A stretch of 64,000 bases of DNA from an uncultured bacterium. GTDB taxonomy: Bacteria > Bacteroidota > Bacteroidia > Bacteroidales > UBA932. The stretch covers positions 170,002 to 234,001 of the forward strand of contig CASGCS010000019.1 in NCBI GenBank assembly GCA_949300025.1, in the 5' to 3' direction. Shown in pieces: positions 28,000 to 38,166 of the stretch. Numbering within the stretch: the stretch's first letter is position 1; each line of letters opens with the position of its first letter. A program made the translations under genes and the position numbers. The notes under the pieces are model-generated. The model made no database searches. It was given only the letters and a program-made list of their open reading frames with translations, and was not told where the DNA came from.

Positions 28000-28461
28000 T
28001 TAAAGCAGATTGGTGATTTTGTCTCCGAAATAGCCGTAAGCGGCAATCCACAGTCCGAATCTTGCGGCTTTTCCTATAAGCATGTATATGGCGCATTTGG
28101 GAAAATTGAGTCTGTAAAAGCCCAGACCCAATGCAAAGATATCTCCCACGAACGGAAACCAGCAGCAGAAGGCAAGCAGTGCCCCATACCGCTCTATCCG
28201 GTGTTGCTGCCTCTCAAGTTTCTCTTTCGATATTTTGAGCCACTTTTCTATCCATTCCCACTTGCCCAGATATCCAAGATAGTAGGAGGTCAGGCCTCCC
28301 AGCCAGTTTCCGGCAGTCGAGACTGCAAATGTTGCAAAATAGTCGCCTCCGGCAACGAGTATGCCGGTAACCAGAATTTCCGAACTGAACGGAATGATTG
28401 TCGCCGCCAAGAATGTGCCTATGAACAGTCCTATATATCCCCACTCCTGTAGAAATTCCAT
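28000..28461 (-). CDS. DedA/YqaA-type small membrane protein
   Basis: 153 residues with about four hydrophobic segments. The pattern LAATIIPFSSEILVTGILVAGG and GNWLGGLTSYYLGYLGK, with a conserved-looking cytoplasmic helix (WIEKWLKISKEKLERQQHRIERYG), fits the YqaA branch of the VTT/DedA family. These proteins are linked to membrane lipid homeostasis and proton-motive-force maintenance. tadA lies 9 bp upstream on the same strand, so they are cotranscribed. Confidence 0.8.
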   Translation of the reverse strand: MEFLQEWGYIGLFIGTFLAATIIPFSSEILVTGILVAGGDYFATFAVSTAGNWLGGLTSYYLGYLGKWEWIEKWLKISKEKLERQQHRIERYGALLAFCCWFPFVGDIFALGLGFYRLNFPKCAIYMLIGKAARFGLWIAAYGYFGDKITNLL

Positions 28462-28470
28462 ATCCGGTTG

Positions 28471-28920
28471 TCAGTTTCTTTTCCTTTTAAAAAAATCCGT
28501 GATGAGTGTGGCGCACTCCTGTTCCAGAATGGCAGATGTAACAGTTGTTCTGGGATGCAGCAGGGAGGGAGAAAAGAGCGAGTAGCCTCTTTTAGGGTCT
28601 GATGCACCGTAAACAATTCTCGATACCTGAGCCCAGTTGAGTGCAGCCGCGCACATGGGGCATGGCTCGAGCGTAACGTATATTGTACATCCTGTCAGAT
28701 ATTTGCCGCCTATATGCGCAGTTGCCATTGTAATGGCCTGCATTTCAGCATGGGCCGTGGTATCTGTAAGGCGTTCGGTGAGATTGTGGGCCCTGGCTAT
28801 GATTTTACCGTTGCATACAATGACGGCCCCCACGGGAATCTCCTCCATTCCGTCTGCCAGAACTGCCTCCTTGATGGCCTCTCTCATAAAGCGTATGTCA
28901 TTTTCTGCGGTATTCTCCAT
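28471..28920 (-). CDS. tadA: tRNA adenosine-34 deaminase TadA
   Basis: 149 residues, zinc-dependent cytidine/adenosine deaminase fold. The zinc site is complete: HAEMQAI (His and catalytic Glu) and PCPMCAAAL (two Cys). TadA converts A34 to inosine, classically only in tRNA-Arg(ACG). This window also encodes a tRNA-Pro with A34 (56644-56717), a possible second substrate. A related guanine deaminase or nucleoside deaminase cannot be fully excluded. Confidence 0.85.
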   Translation of the reverse strand: MENTAENDIRFMREAIKEAVLADGMEEIPVGAVIVCNGKIIARAHNLTERLTDTTAHAEMQAITMATAHIGGKYLTGCTIYVTLEPCPMCAAALNWAQVSRIVYGASDPKRGYSLFSPSLLHPRTTVTSAILEQECATLITDFFKRKRN

Positions 28921-28947
28921 CTTTTGTCTCTATAACGGCGGCGGGGG

Positions 28948-28955
28948 CAAAGGTA
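28948..28955 (-). promoter_or_regulatory. -7 element of tadA
   Basis: Minus strand TACCTTTG, 28 nt before the tadA ATG. Confidence 0.55.
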
Positions 28956-29002
28956 AGATAAAAAATGCCAATATTGCCATGCCATTTTGTCACATGTAAC
29001 TC

Positions 29003-29019
29003 TTGGCACTGCATTTGCC
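29003..29019 (+). promoter_or_regulatory. Sigma-54-type (-24/-12) promoter of groESL
   Basis: TTGGCACTGCATTTGCC has GG and GC exactly 10 nt apart and fits TGGCAC-N5-TTGC. The start would fall near 29030, about 50 nt before groES. An ACATGT palindrome at 28992-28997 just upstream could belong to an activator site. No TAnnTTTG element with a suitable position was found. Confidence 0.6.
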
Positions 29020-29081
29020 TATAGCAAAGCGGTCCCGCAGGGGATGAAAATTGAAACAATAAACATTTAAAAGTTATCAAT

Positions 29082-31009
<1,928 letters not shown>

Positions 31010-31029
31010 TCCTTTCCGGAGCGAAAAGT

Positions 31030-31068
31030 AAAACCCCGTTAGTGGCCAGACCATTAACGGGGTTTTTT
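31030..31068 (+). terminator. Terminator of groESL
   Basis: AACCCCGTTA and TAACGGGGTT arms with an inner TGG/CCA pairing, followed by T6. Confidence 0.92.
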
Positions 31069-31086
31069 ATGTCAAAGTTCTGAAGT

Positions 31087-31722
31087 CTATCCTACCAGCC
31101 AGACCAGCAGATGGTTTTCAAATATTTCGTATTCCAGTTCAAACTCCTCTTCTTCACCGTCTCTGTCTATGAACACTGCATCAATCTCGCCTTCGTCTCT
31201 CGGTGTGAACTTGTCAATCTCCATCTGCTTCGCAAAGTCGACCCCATGCTGGTTCATCCTTTTGTAGAGAGCCTCTTTTGCACACCAGTAAATGGCAAGT
31301 TGCAGATTCCTGTTTTTGTTGGACAGGTCGTCTATCTCCTCTTCGGAGAGGGCTTTCTTTTCGACTGCAGAAAAATCCCTGTCAAGAGACTCTATGTCTA
31401 TTCCCACATCTTCCGTAGGGTGGGTTATGATTGCAACGAACCGTGTGGTGTGTGTAATGCTTATGTGAATTGAATTGTTCTGGATAAAGGGGCTGCCGTT
31501 GTCGTGATGCCCCAAATAGACTTTTTCATCAAAAACTGTGTTGAGGAGAGCCCTTACGGCCAGTTTTTCTCTCCTTCTTGCCGCACTTCCCATAAGGGAG
31601 AGTTCTTCCATCTCTTCGTTGGGGATAGAGACAAGCTGCAGCAACTCTTCTTCACTTTCAGTTACTTCCCATACGGAAATTTCTGCACCGTTGTTTAGTT
31701 TCTTTCTCGAATAAAGGCCCAT
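31087..31722 (-). CDS. Sfp-type 4'-phosphopantetheinyl transferase
   Basis: 211 residues. It transfers the phosphopantetheine arm of CoA onto a carrier-protein serine. Metal-binding and catalytic motifs seen: VGIDIESL (about 110-117) and the WCAKEALYKRMNQ block (about 157-169). The carrier could be acyl carrier protein or a biosynthetic carrier; no such gene is adjacent. The start used, MGLYSRKKLNNG, is the only one that keeps the N-terminal domain. A structured-looking intergenic stretch lies upstream. Confidence 0.87.
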   Translation of the reverse strand: MGLYSRKKLNNGAEISVWEVTESEEELLQLVSIPNEEMEELSLMGSAARRREKLAVRALLNTVFDEKVYLGHHDNGSPFIQNNSIHISITHTTRFVAIITHPTEDVGIDIESLDRDFSAVEKKALSEEEIDDLSNKNRNLQLAIYWCAKEALYKRMNQHGVDFAKQMEIDKFTPRDEGEIDAVFIDRDGEEEEFELEYEIFENHLLVWLVG

Positions 31723-31761
31723 TTATGATTGTTGTTTTATTGTTCCGACAGTAAAAGACTC

Positions 31762-31844
31762 CCGTGCGGCAGAACTGTATGCTCTGTGCACCGGCAGTAG
31801 AGTTTATTGTTGTAAAGTAAGTTCCGTCTCCGCGACCGGGAGAC
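31762..31844. ncRNA. Candidate structured RNA, strand undecided
   Basis: Within the 191-bp gap between two minus-strand genes there are two strong, GC-rich stem-loops in an otherwise AT-rich stretch. One pairs CAGAAC/GCTCTG and GTGC/GCAC around loop TGTAT (31762-31794); the other pairs GTCTCC/GGAGAC around GCGACCG (31826-31844). Neither is followed by a T-run, so they are not ordinary terminators. A leader of the transferase mRNA (minus) or a small RNA (6S-like, either strand) are possible. I could not match a known family. Confidence 0.35.
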
Positions 31845-31913
31845 AGGGTGATCTGCTATTTTGCTACTCGGAGGTTCCAAAGTTCTAATATTCAAAATTT
31901 GCAGCAAATATAA

Positions 31914-32855
31914 CTATTTTTCCGATTCTGCAACTATATACTTTTCTATCATGAAAACAGGATGGTATTGCAGTTTGGCCTTGCGCAGCCCCTCGTCCCC
32001 GGCATCGTCTTCTCTGTTTACATATCTGAATCCTATCTTTGTCTGATCGGCCTCCTGAATGTCGTTTTCGTCGAGGTTGCTGCAATGGAGCAGGAATTCC
32101 CTGCTTATTGTGGGATAGGCACCCTGAATATCTGCAAAAGCCTTCTCTATATGTACCAGAAATGTATCGCTGTTGAGCATCTCTCCAATTGAAAAGGCCA
32201 CGACTTTTCCCGAAAGCCGCAACAGCCCGCCCTTTAGAGAGAGCGCTTCAAAATTCTTCAGCGCACATCTTACCGAGCAACTCTCCTGAGCGAGAGAACT
32301 CTCTTTTGTGCATCCGTAAAGCCTGCACCACTCTTCGTTCATTTGCATGCACTCCTGCAGGTTCCCCTTGTTTACAGGTTCAAAGGCCCAATCGGGGTTG
32401 GACTTGAAACGTGAAACAAAGTTCCTTTTAGACTGGAATTTTTTTCCTTTCAGCGTTATGAGATCCATTGCGGAATAGACATAGTCGAAACTGTTTCTGG
32501 CCGGTGTATAATTGAACCGTCCCGGATAGAGTTCTTCCAGGATTTTTTTCTGTTCTTCCAGAACCGAAACAAGCATGAAGGGAGAGTTGTGTCTGGACGC
32601 ATCCTTCATTATGAAATCCAACGCTTTTTTTATCTCGCCCCTTCCGGCGGGAAAGATGTAGGCAAATCCTGTTTCGCACTCTCCGGAGCGGATAAGCAGG
32701 AAATCGTCGAGCCGTGCGATTTTGGTTTTATAAGTATCCTTCCAGATATACAGAACGGTAAAGTTGTATTCTGTGGAGCGGTAGTCGCTGTAGCTCAAAA
32801 GTGAATTTACCCACTGTCTGTCTGAAATCTCTATATCCTTGAAATCTGTATTCAT
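31914..32855 (-). CDS. DUF2156 protein (phosphatidylglycerol lysyltransferase C-terminal-like)
   Basis: 313 residues from the ATG at 32855 (MNTDFKDIEISDRQW); an ATG 7 codons earlier would overlap the upstream gene. Two tandem GNAT-like halves are expected for this family. Seen: KGKKFQSKRNFVSRFKS, a conserved stretch of the family, and FLVHIEKAFADIQGAYPTISREFL near the C-terminus. Related domains transfer aminoacyl groups onto lipids or peptides, but the substrate here is unknown. It abuts the S37 peptidase gene and is cotranscribed with it. Confidence 0.8.
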   Translation of the reverse strand: MNTDFKDIEISDRQWVNSLLSYSDYRSTEYNFTVLYIWKDTYKTKIARLDDFLLIRSGECETGFAYIFPAGRGEIKKALDFIMKDASRHNSPFMLVSVLEEQKKILEELYPGRFNYTPARNSFDYVYSAMDLITLKGKKFQSKRNFVSRFKSNPDWAFEPVNKGNLQECMQMNEEWCRLYGCTKESSLAQESCSVRCALKNFEALSLKGGLLRLSGKVVAFSIGEMLNSDTFLVHIEKAFADIQGAYPTISREFLLHCSNLDENDIQEADQTKIGFRYVNREDDAGDEGLRKAKLQYHPVFMIEKYIVAESEK

Positions 32856-32857
32856 TC

Positions 32858-34255
32858 CTATTCCTCCTCCAGCCATTTCCTGATTGTATCAATGGCTTCT
32901 TTCTGCATTTTTTCGGGGAGCGTGGCTATCCTTGCACGATGGCTTCCCTTGGGGTCTATAAACAGAAACATTGTATTGCGTCCCCGCCCCTTGTCTTTCA
33001 GTTTTTCGTTTTTTACCGCTCCGACAGGCATTACTGCACTCCACGGGTCATATTCCCCGTAGATGAAGAGCATTTTTGACGATGTGGTGTCGAGAAAGCG
33101 GTTTATCTTTTTGTAAAGGTATTTTTCGAACTTGAACTGCTGTTTTGGCAAAAAGAGAGAGTCCAGATAATTTTCCGCATTCTCTGTCACCAGAAGCCCT
33201 CTGAACGGCTTTGTATCATATCCGTAGTACCCCAGTTCCTTGGCTGCCTGAACAAAAAACGGGTCTTGCTCGCTCCCCTGTGCAAAATATTCAGGCCCGC
33301 TTATCTTCAGAAGAAAATCAAACATCTCCCGGTCTGTGGCGTGTGCCGGGTCAGGAACAATATCGGTAGTGTAGCCCCACTGCCAGAATGCAAAAGGCAG
33401 TTCCAGGACGCAGAAGTCATATATCTTGTCAAGGCTTGCCCTGTAAGTGTAACCCTTCTCCTTTGTGAGCCTCTCAAGCATGGGTTTGATGTTCGGGCGT
33501 CTTTTGAGAAACTCTTTCTGGAATTCCCTTAAAATCTCCCTGTCGCGGCTTGTGCCTACACTCTCTGCAAGAAAAGGCTCATGCCGTCCGTCTTCTTTTG
33601 CAAAACATACCGGTCCTACATAGGGGACGGAAATGTCAATATCTTCCGGATAGTATGCCGTGTAGAACATGGCGGTCTGTCCTCCCTTGCTTATGCCACT
33701 GGCTATCCATTTGCCCTTGTAAATCTCTTTCAGAAGGCGGGTGACGTTATGCAGGTCTGCCGCTTCGTTTTCAGCTGTCATGTAGTCCCAGTCGAGAGTG
33801 TCGAAGGTAATTGACGAGTCATTCTGCATAAAAGGTATTGAACTTCCGAAATACCTGTGCTCCACCTCAACAATGTTGGTGTTGAAAAGGTCGGAAAGTT
33901 CGTTCCCGTAACCGGGAGCCTCTCCGCGTGAGTTGTAGCCCTCGGTTACCAGCAGCGTGGGATTTTCATATCCGCAGTGCATCAGCACTACTTTCTGCCT
34001 GAAGGTGCCTGCAGCAGGGTCTGTGTGGTCTACGGGCTGTTCTATAAAGAAGATTATTTTCCTGGAATACTTGTCAAACAGGGGGGCGTCTGATATTGCC
34101 CCCTCCCTGAAGCCTGATACTTCAAGGCCGCACTTGTCTGCCGCAAGGGCAATCTGCCTCTCGAGATTTTTCTCTGCGCAGCCGGCGTAGATGTTTGCTG
34201 AAGCAAGAAAAAAGAGAGCGAATGACGCTTTTAAAATCCGTGTGATTATCTGCAT
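32858..34255 (-). CDS. Secreted S37-family (PS-10) tripeptidyl aminopeptidase
   Basis: 465 residues with signal peptide (MQIITRILKASFALFFLASANIYAG, then Cys26). Alpha/beta-hydrolase fold. Nucleophile Ser in SGISKGGQTAMF (about 188), preceded by VEHRYFGSSIPF, and a late YGEYDPWSAV block with the acidic residue. The catalytic His is probably in GSHRARIATLP. The family removes tripeptides from peptide N-termini in the periplasm of asaccharolytic or proteolytic Bacteroidales and in Streptomyces. It suits peptide scavenging together with the P1 peptidase at 10 kb. Confidence 0.85.
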   Translation of the reverse strand: MQIITRILKASFALFFLASANIYAGCAEKNLERQIALAADKCGLEVSGFREGAISDAPLFDKYSRKIIFFIEQPVDHTDPAAGTFRQKVVLMHCGYENPTLLVTEGYNSRGEAPGYGNELSDLFNTNIVEVEHRYFGSSIPFMQNDSSITFDTLDWDYMTAENEAADLHNVTRLLKEIYKGKWIASGISKGGQTAMFYTAYYPEDIDISVPYVGPVCFAKEDGRHEPFLAESVGTSRDREILREFQKEFLKRRPNIKPMLERLTKEKGYTYRASLDKIYDFCVLELPFAFWQWGYTTDIVPDPAHATDREMFDFLLKISGPEYFAQGSEQDPFFVQAAKELGYYGYDTKPFRGLLVTENAENYLDSLFLPKQQFKFEKYLYKKINRFLDTTSSKMLFIYGEYDPWSAVMPVGAVKNEKLKDKGRGRNTMFLFIDPKGSHRARIATLPEKMQKEAIDTIRKWLEEE

Positions 34256-34279
34256 AGGGAATATTCTAATATCGGCCCC

Positions 34280-34287
34280 AAATTTAA
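34280..34287 (-). promoter_or_regulatory. -7 element of the S37 peptidase gene
   Basis: Minus strand TAAATTTG fits TAnnTTTG, 25 nt before the ATG. Confidence 0.45.
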
Positions 34288-34307
34288 GGATTTTAATTAA
34301 AATTGCT

Positions 34308-34315
34308 ACCTTTGC
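34308..34315 (+). promoter_or_regulatory. -7 element of tyrS
   Basis: TACCTTTG, 65 nt before the tyrS ATG; divergent from the S37 peptidase promoter. Confidence 0.6.
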
Positions 34316-34379
34316 AGACTATTATATAACCATATAAACAACTGTTAAAAAGATTATAAGACCTTAAAAGTATCATTCG

Positions 34380-35669
34380 ATGAAGAATTTTATTGAGGAA
34401 CTTACGTGGAGAGGCATGATTCACACGGTAATGCCCGGAACAGAAGAGCAGCTTATGAAGGAGCAGACGGCAGGCTATGTAGGCATAGACCCTACCGCGG
34501 ATTCCCTCCATATTGGCCATCTTGTGAGCGTAATGATTCTTAAGCATTTTCAAAATTGCGGCCATAAGCCATATGTCCTGGTTGGAGGAGCTACAGGTAT
34601 GATTGGAGACCCTTCAATGAAAAATGCGGAGCGCAACCTGCTTTCACTGGAGACTCTGCGCCACAATCAGGAGGCCATCAAGAGACAGCTCTCCAGGTTT
34701 CTGGATTTTAATTCAGACCGGCCCAACGCTGCCGTTATGGTCAACAATTATGATTGGATGAAAGATTATCTTTTTCTGGATTTTATCCGCGATATAGGAA
34801 AGCATATAACAGTAAACTACATGATGAGCAAGGACAGCGTGCAGAAAAGGCTCAGCGGGGAGGCGCGCGAGGGCTTGTCGTTTACCGAGTTTTCATACCA
34901 GTTGATACAGGGCTACGATTTTCTCTATCTGAACAAGCATGAAAACTGCAAACTGCAGATGGGAGGCAGCGACCAGTGGGGAAACATAACTACTGGAACC
35001 GAACTTATCCGCAGAATTACCGGTAACGAAGCATACGCTCTGGTATGTCCGCTTATTACAAAGGCCGACGGCGGCAAATTCGGAAAAACAGAGTCCGGCA
35101 ATGTCTGGCTCGATGCAAACTATACTTCTCCCTATGCTTTCTACCAGTTCTGGATGAATGTTAGCGACGAGGATGCCAAGAAATATATAAAGATATTCAC
35201 CATGCTTACCCGGGAAGAGATAGAGCAGGCAATAGAGCAGCATGACAAGGAGCCTCATCTGAGAATACTCCAGAAGATGCTGGCAAAGGAGGTGACAACC
35301 ATGGTTCATGGCGAACAGGAGTATCAGAAGGCGGTAGAGGCCTCTGCGATTCTCTTTGGAAACGCTACATCGGAGGCTCTCAAGAGGCTTGATGAGCGTA
35401 CGTTCCTTTCGGTATTCGAGGGTGTGCCCCAGTTCGACCTTCCTAAAGAGAAGCTCGGCGGAAATGTTCTGGACCTTCTAGCAGTGGATTCAAAGGTCTT
35501 CCCCTCAAAGGGCGAATGCCGCAAGATGATACAGGCAAACGGGCTGAGCATAAACAAGGAAAAGTATACAGATGTTAACGGGGCTCTCAATGCAGAGTAT
35601 CTTATAAACGGCAAGTATATTCTGGTCCAGAAGGGAAAGAAGAACTATTTTATATTGAAATTCATTTAG
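34380..35669 (+). CDS. tyrS: Tyrosyl-tRNA synthetase
   Basis: 429 residues, class I synthetase, TyrS type 1. Seen: HIGH motif as HIGH in [10 protein letters not shown] (44-47), tyrosine pocket QGYDFLYL and MGGSDQWGN, and the KMSKS loop in the variant form KFGKT (about 235-239). The C-terminal S4-like RNA-binding domain (about 355-429) ends [15 protein letters not shown]. rbfA follows 15 bp downstream. Confidence 0.96.
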   Translation: MKNFIEELTWRGMIHTVMPGTEEQLMKEQTAGYVGIDPTADSLHIGHLVSVMILKHFQNCGHKPYVLVGGATGMIGDPSMKNAERNLLSLETLRHNQEAIKRQLSRFLDFNSDRPNAAVMVNNYDWMKDYLFLDFIRDIGKHITVNYMMSKDSVQKRLSGEAREGLSFTEFSYQLIQGYDFLYLNKHENCKLQMGGSDQWGNITTGTELIRRITGNEAYALVCPLITKADGGKFGKTESGNVWLDANYTSPYAFYQFWMNVSDEDAKKYIKIFTMLTREEIEQAIEQHDKEPHLRILQKMLAKEVTTMVHGEQEYQKAVEASAILFGNATSEALKRLDERTFLSVFEGVPQFDLPKEKLGGNVLDLLAVDSKVFPSKGECRKMIQANGLSINKEKYTDVNGALNAEYLINGKYILVQKGKKNYFILKFI

Positions 35670-35683
35670 AAAAAAGGACAGCG

Positions 35684-36031
35684 ATGGAAGGAGAAAGTAC
35701 AAGACAGCAGAAAATAGCCAGGCAGCTGCAGCGCGACCTGGCGGAAATTATCCGCAGCAAGGGTATGGCGGCGTACGGCGGTGCGATGGTAACGGTCAGC
35801 GAAGTAAGAATTACGCCCGACCTCTCTCTGGCAAAAGTCTATGTGAGTATCTTTCCTTCGTCTAAGGCCGAAGCCGTAATGGAGATTATCCGTAATACCT
35901 CAAGACAACTCAGGGGGGAACTCGGAAGGCTTGTGGCAAAGCAACTCAGAATCGTTCCGGAACTGGCCTTCTATCAGGACACCACGCTCGATTATGCAGA
36001 GCATATAGATGAACTTCTCAAAAAACAGTAG
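35684..36031 (+). CDS. rbfA: Ribosome-binding factor A
   Basis: 115 residues, usual length. RbfA binds the 30S precursor and assists 16S rRNA maturation. The KH-like domain shows RQQKIARQLQRDLAEIIRS, VTVSEVRITPDLSLAKVYVSIFPS and RIVPELAFYQDTTLDYAEHIDELL. Its 3' end overlaps the next gene by 23 bp, which implies coupled translation. Confidence 0.95.
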   Translation: MEGESTRQQKIARQLQRDLAEIIRSKGMAAYGGAMVTVSEVRITPDLSLAKVYVSIFPSSKAEAVMEIIRNTSRQLRGELGRLVAKQLRIVPELAFYQDTTLDYAEHIDELLKKQ

Positions 36032-37256
36032 CGTGCACCTGCCGTTTTTCATAGCAAAGCGTTATCTTTTTTCAAAGAAGTCGCACAATGTTATAAACAT
36101 TATCTCCATAATAAGTGCGACAGGAATATGTATAGGAAGTATGGCTCTGATAGTCATACTTTCTGTATATAACGGTTTCGATTCCATAATAAAGTCTTTT
36201 TACGAGAAGCATCAGCCCGATTTTGTGATAACTGCGGCAAAAGGAAAGAGTTTTTCCGCTGGAGAAAAGGAGATATTGCAGATTTTTGAGTCTGATGAAT
36301 TCAGATATAAGGCGCAGGTAGTGGAGGAGTATGTCTTTTTAAGTTATGGCGAAAGGGAGGCTATTGCGACAATAACGGGGGTGGATTCTCTCTACGGTGT
36401 TGAAAGCGGTGTGGATGAAGAACTTACAGAAGGGGATTTTTCCCTTATGCGCGGCGAGATACCCCATGCTGTGGTAGGAGCGGAGCTTGCTGCCCAATTG
36501 CGTTTGAGAACAAGATTTCTGGAGTCTTTGGAACTCTATTTCCCGGATACGGAGAGCGGGGGCATGGCTCTCAATACTGCGACCCTTTATCCCTCAGGAA
36601 TCATCTCGATGGATAAAGAGTTTGATCAGGGAGGGCTTTTTGTGCCTATTTCCATTGCAAGGAGTCTGTTGGGGTATGCCCCGTCGGAGGTAAATTCCAT
36701 TGAACTTTACCTGAACAATCCGCAGGATGCAAAAAAGGCGGAAAAGGAACTTGATTATCTCCTGGGACCTGCGGATTTAAGCGAACTGGCGGCTGCGCAC
36801 GGAGGATATGTGCTGAAAAACAGATATGAGCAGAACGAAACTCTCTACAAGATGATGCGTTCGGAGAGGTTTGCGGTATTTCTGATACTCTTCTTCGTGA
36901 TAATCATCATATCCGTGAATATTTTCGGTTCTCTCTCCATGCTTATGCTGGACAAGCGCGACGACATGCAGACATATAGGGCGATGGGAGCGTCACCGTC
37001 CATGGTTTCAAGGATTTTTGTGTTGCAGGGGTGGCTTATCTCTCTGATAGGTGCTGCGGTGGGAATAGCGGCGGGGCTGCTGTTATGCTATCTGCAGAAG
37101 GAGTTGGGAATAATCTCTCTGCCGGGTAACTATATCATAAACCAATATCCGGTTGAGGTTCACTTTTCTGATGTGCTAATAACATTTTTTGGAATTGCAG
37201 TTGTCGGCTATTTAATTGCTGTACTGCCAGTTAGAAGAAGTAAGGAAATTTTTTGA
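36009..37256 (+). CDS. LolC/LolE-type ABC transporter permease
   Basis: 415 residues of the FtsX/MacB permease type: one N-terminal membrane helix (about 28-50, IISIISATGICIGSMALIVILSV), a large periplasmic domain, and three C-terminal helices (about 285-410). In Gram-negatives, LolCDE extracts lipoproteins from the inner membrane. No ATPase gene is adjacent. The start overlaps rbfA by 23 bp, a conserved arrangement in this order as I remember it. General FtsX-like export of another substrate cannot be excluded. Confidence 0.85.
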   Translation: MNFSKNSSVHLPFFIAKRYLFSKKSHNVINIISIISATGICIGSMALIVILSVYNGFDSIIKSFYEKHQPDFVITAAKGKSFSAGEKEILQIFESDEFRYKAQVVEEYVFLSYGEREAIATITGVDSLYGVESGVDEELTEGDFSLMRGEIPHAVVGAELAAQLRLRTRFLESLELYFPDTESGGMALNTATLYPSGIISMDKEFDQGGLFVPISIARSLLGYAPSEVNSIELYLNNPQDAKKAEKELDYLLGPADLSELAAAHGGYVLKNRYEQNETLYKMMRSERFAVFLILFFVIIIISVNIFGSLSMLMLDKRDDMQTYRAMGASPSMVSRIFVLQGWLISLIGAAVGIAAGLLLCYLQKELGIISLPGNYIINQYPVEVHFSDVLITFFGIAVVGYLIAVLPVRRSKEIF

Positions 37257-37385
37257 AAAAATTTTGATAGCCAATGCAACAAAAACAGACCTTCCTGCAT
37301 CTTTAAGTCGTAGGTTTAGGTTTTAGTACACAAAGAAGGGTTCCTTTTGTAGCAGAGAGGTGCCCTTTTTTACTTTTACGCCTTT

Positions 37386-38153
37386 CTACTTGCTGAAAAT
37401 TCCAAAAAGCGATGACCCGCTGCCGCTCATTGAGGCGTAAAGAGCTCCCTCTTTGTAAAGTTCTTCCTTATACTCTGCAAGCAGGGGAAATTTCTTAAAG
37501 ACGTTCTCTTCAAAATCGTTCACTATAAAGTTTTTCCATTGCTCTACAGGATAGCGAAGCAGTTGGCTCAGAGGCCTGCTGTCGCTCCCTTCTCTTTTAT
37601 CTCTCGGTACAACTGCGCGGTATGCCTCTGCCGTTGAGACAAAGCATTGGGGCGTTACAACCTTTACGGTATAATGGCTTAAATCCAGAGGGAAAGGTTC
37701 AAGTATATCTCCGCGTCCGGAGCCAATCATCGGACGGTTTTCAATAAAGAAAGGGCAGTCGCTCCCCAGACGGGAAGCGTACTGCATCTTCTGCCTGTGT
37801 GTAAGGTTCAGGTTGAACAGTTTGTCGAGCAGCAGGATGGTGTGGGCACCGTCAGACGAGCCTCCGCCCAGCCCGGCTCCTGCCGGAATTTTCTTAAAAA
37901 GGCTTATCTCTACCGGTGGTATGCCAAAATCATCCCTTATAAGGTTATAGGCTTTGATGCAGATATTCTCTTCAGGCTTTCCAGGAATCCTTATGCCGTA
38001 TTCATTGAAAACAAGTTTGTCAGATTCCACGATTTCCAGAATGTCTGCCGGTTCAACAGGATAAAAGAGCGTTTCAATCTCATGGAAGCCGTCCTCCCTT
38101 TTGCTCAGTATCCTGAGTCCTATATTTATTTTGGCATTCGGATAGAGTATCAT
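37386..38153 (-). CDS. ispE: 4-diphosphocytidyl-2-C-methyl-D-erythritol kinase
   Basis: 255 residues, GHMP kinase of the non-mevalonate isoprenoid pathway. Seen: PNAKINIGLRI at the N-terminus, the ATP loop IPAGAGLGGGSSDGA (about 89-103), and MSGSGSSLFGIF at the C-terminus. It lies 13 bp downstream of nrdJ on the same strand and is likely cotranscribed. Slightly shorter than the E. coli enzyme (283), normal for this phylum. Confidence 0.95.
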   Translation of the reverse strand: MILYPNAKINIGLRILSKREDGFHEIETLFYPVEPADILEIVESDKLVFNEYGIRIPGKPEENICIKAYNLIRDDFGIPPVEISLFKKIPAGAGLGGGSSDGAHTILLLDKLFNLNLTHRQKMQYASRLGSDCPFFIENRPMIGSGRGDILEPFPLDLSHYTVKVVTPQCFVSTAEAYRAVVPRDKREGSDSRPLSQLLRYPVEQWKNFIVNDFEENVFKKFPLLAEYKEELYKEGALYASMSGSGSSLFGIFSK

Positions 38154-38166
38154 TTCATTCAGTCCG

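Noticed and set aside
31723..31913. 6S RNA
   Set aside because: The CTCGGAGGTTCC-like segment recalls the 6S 3' end, but the long closing stem and central bubble could not be formed, so only a generic structured RNA is reported.
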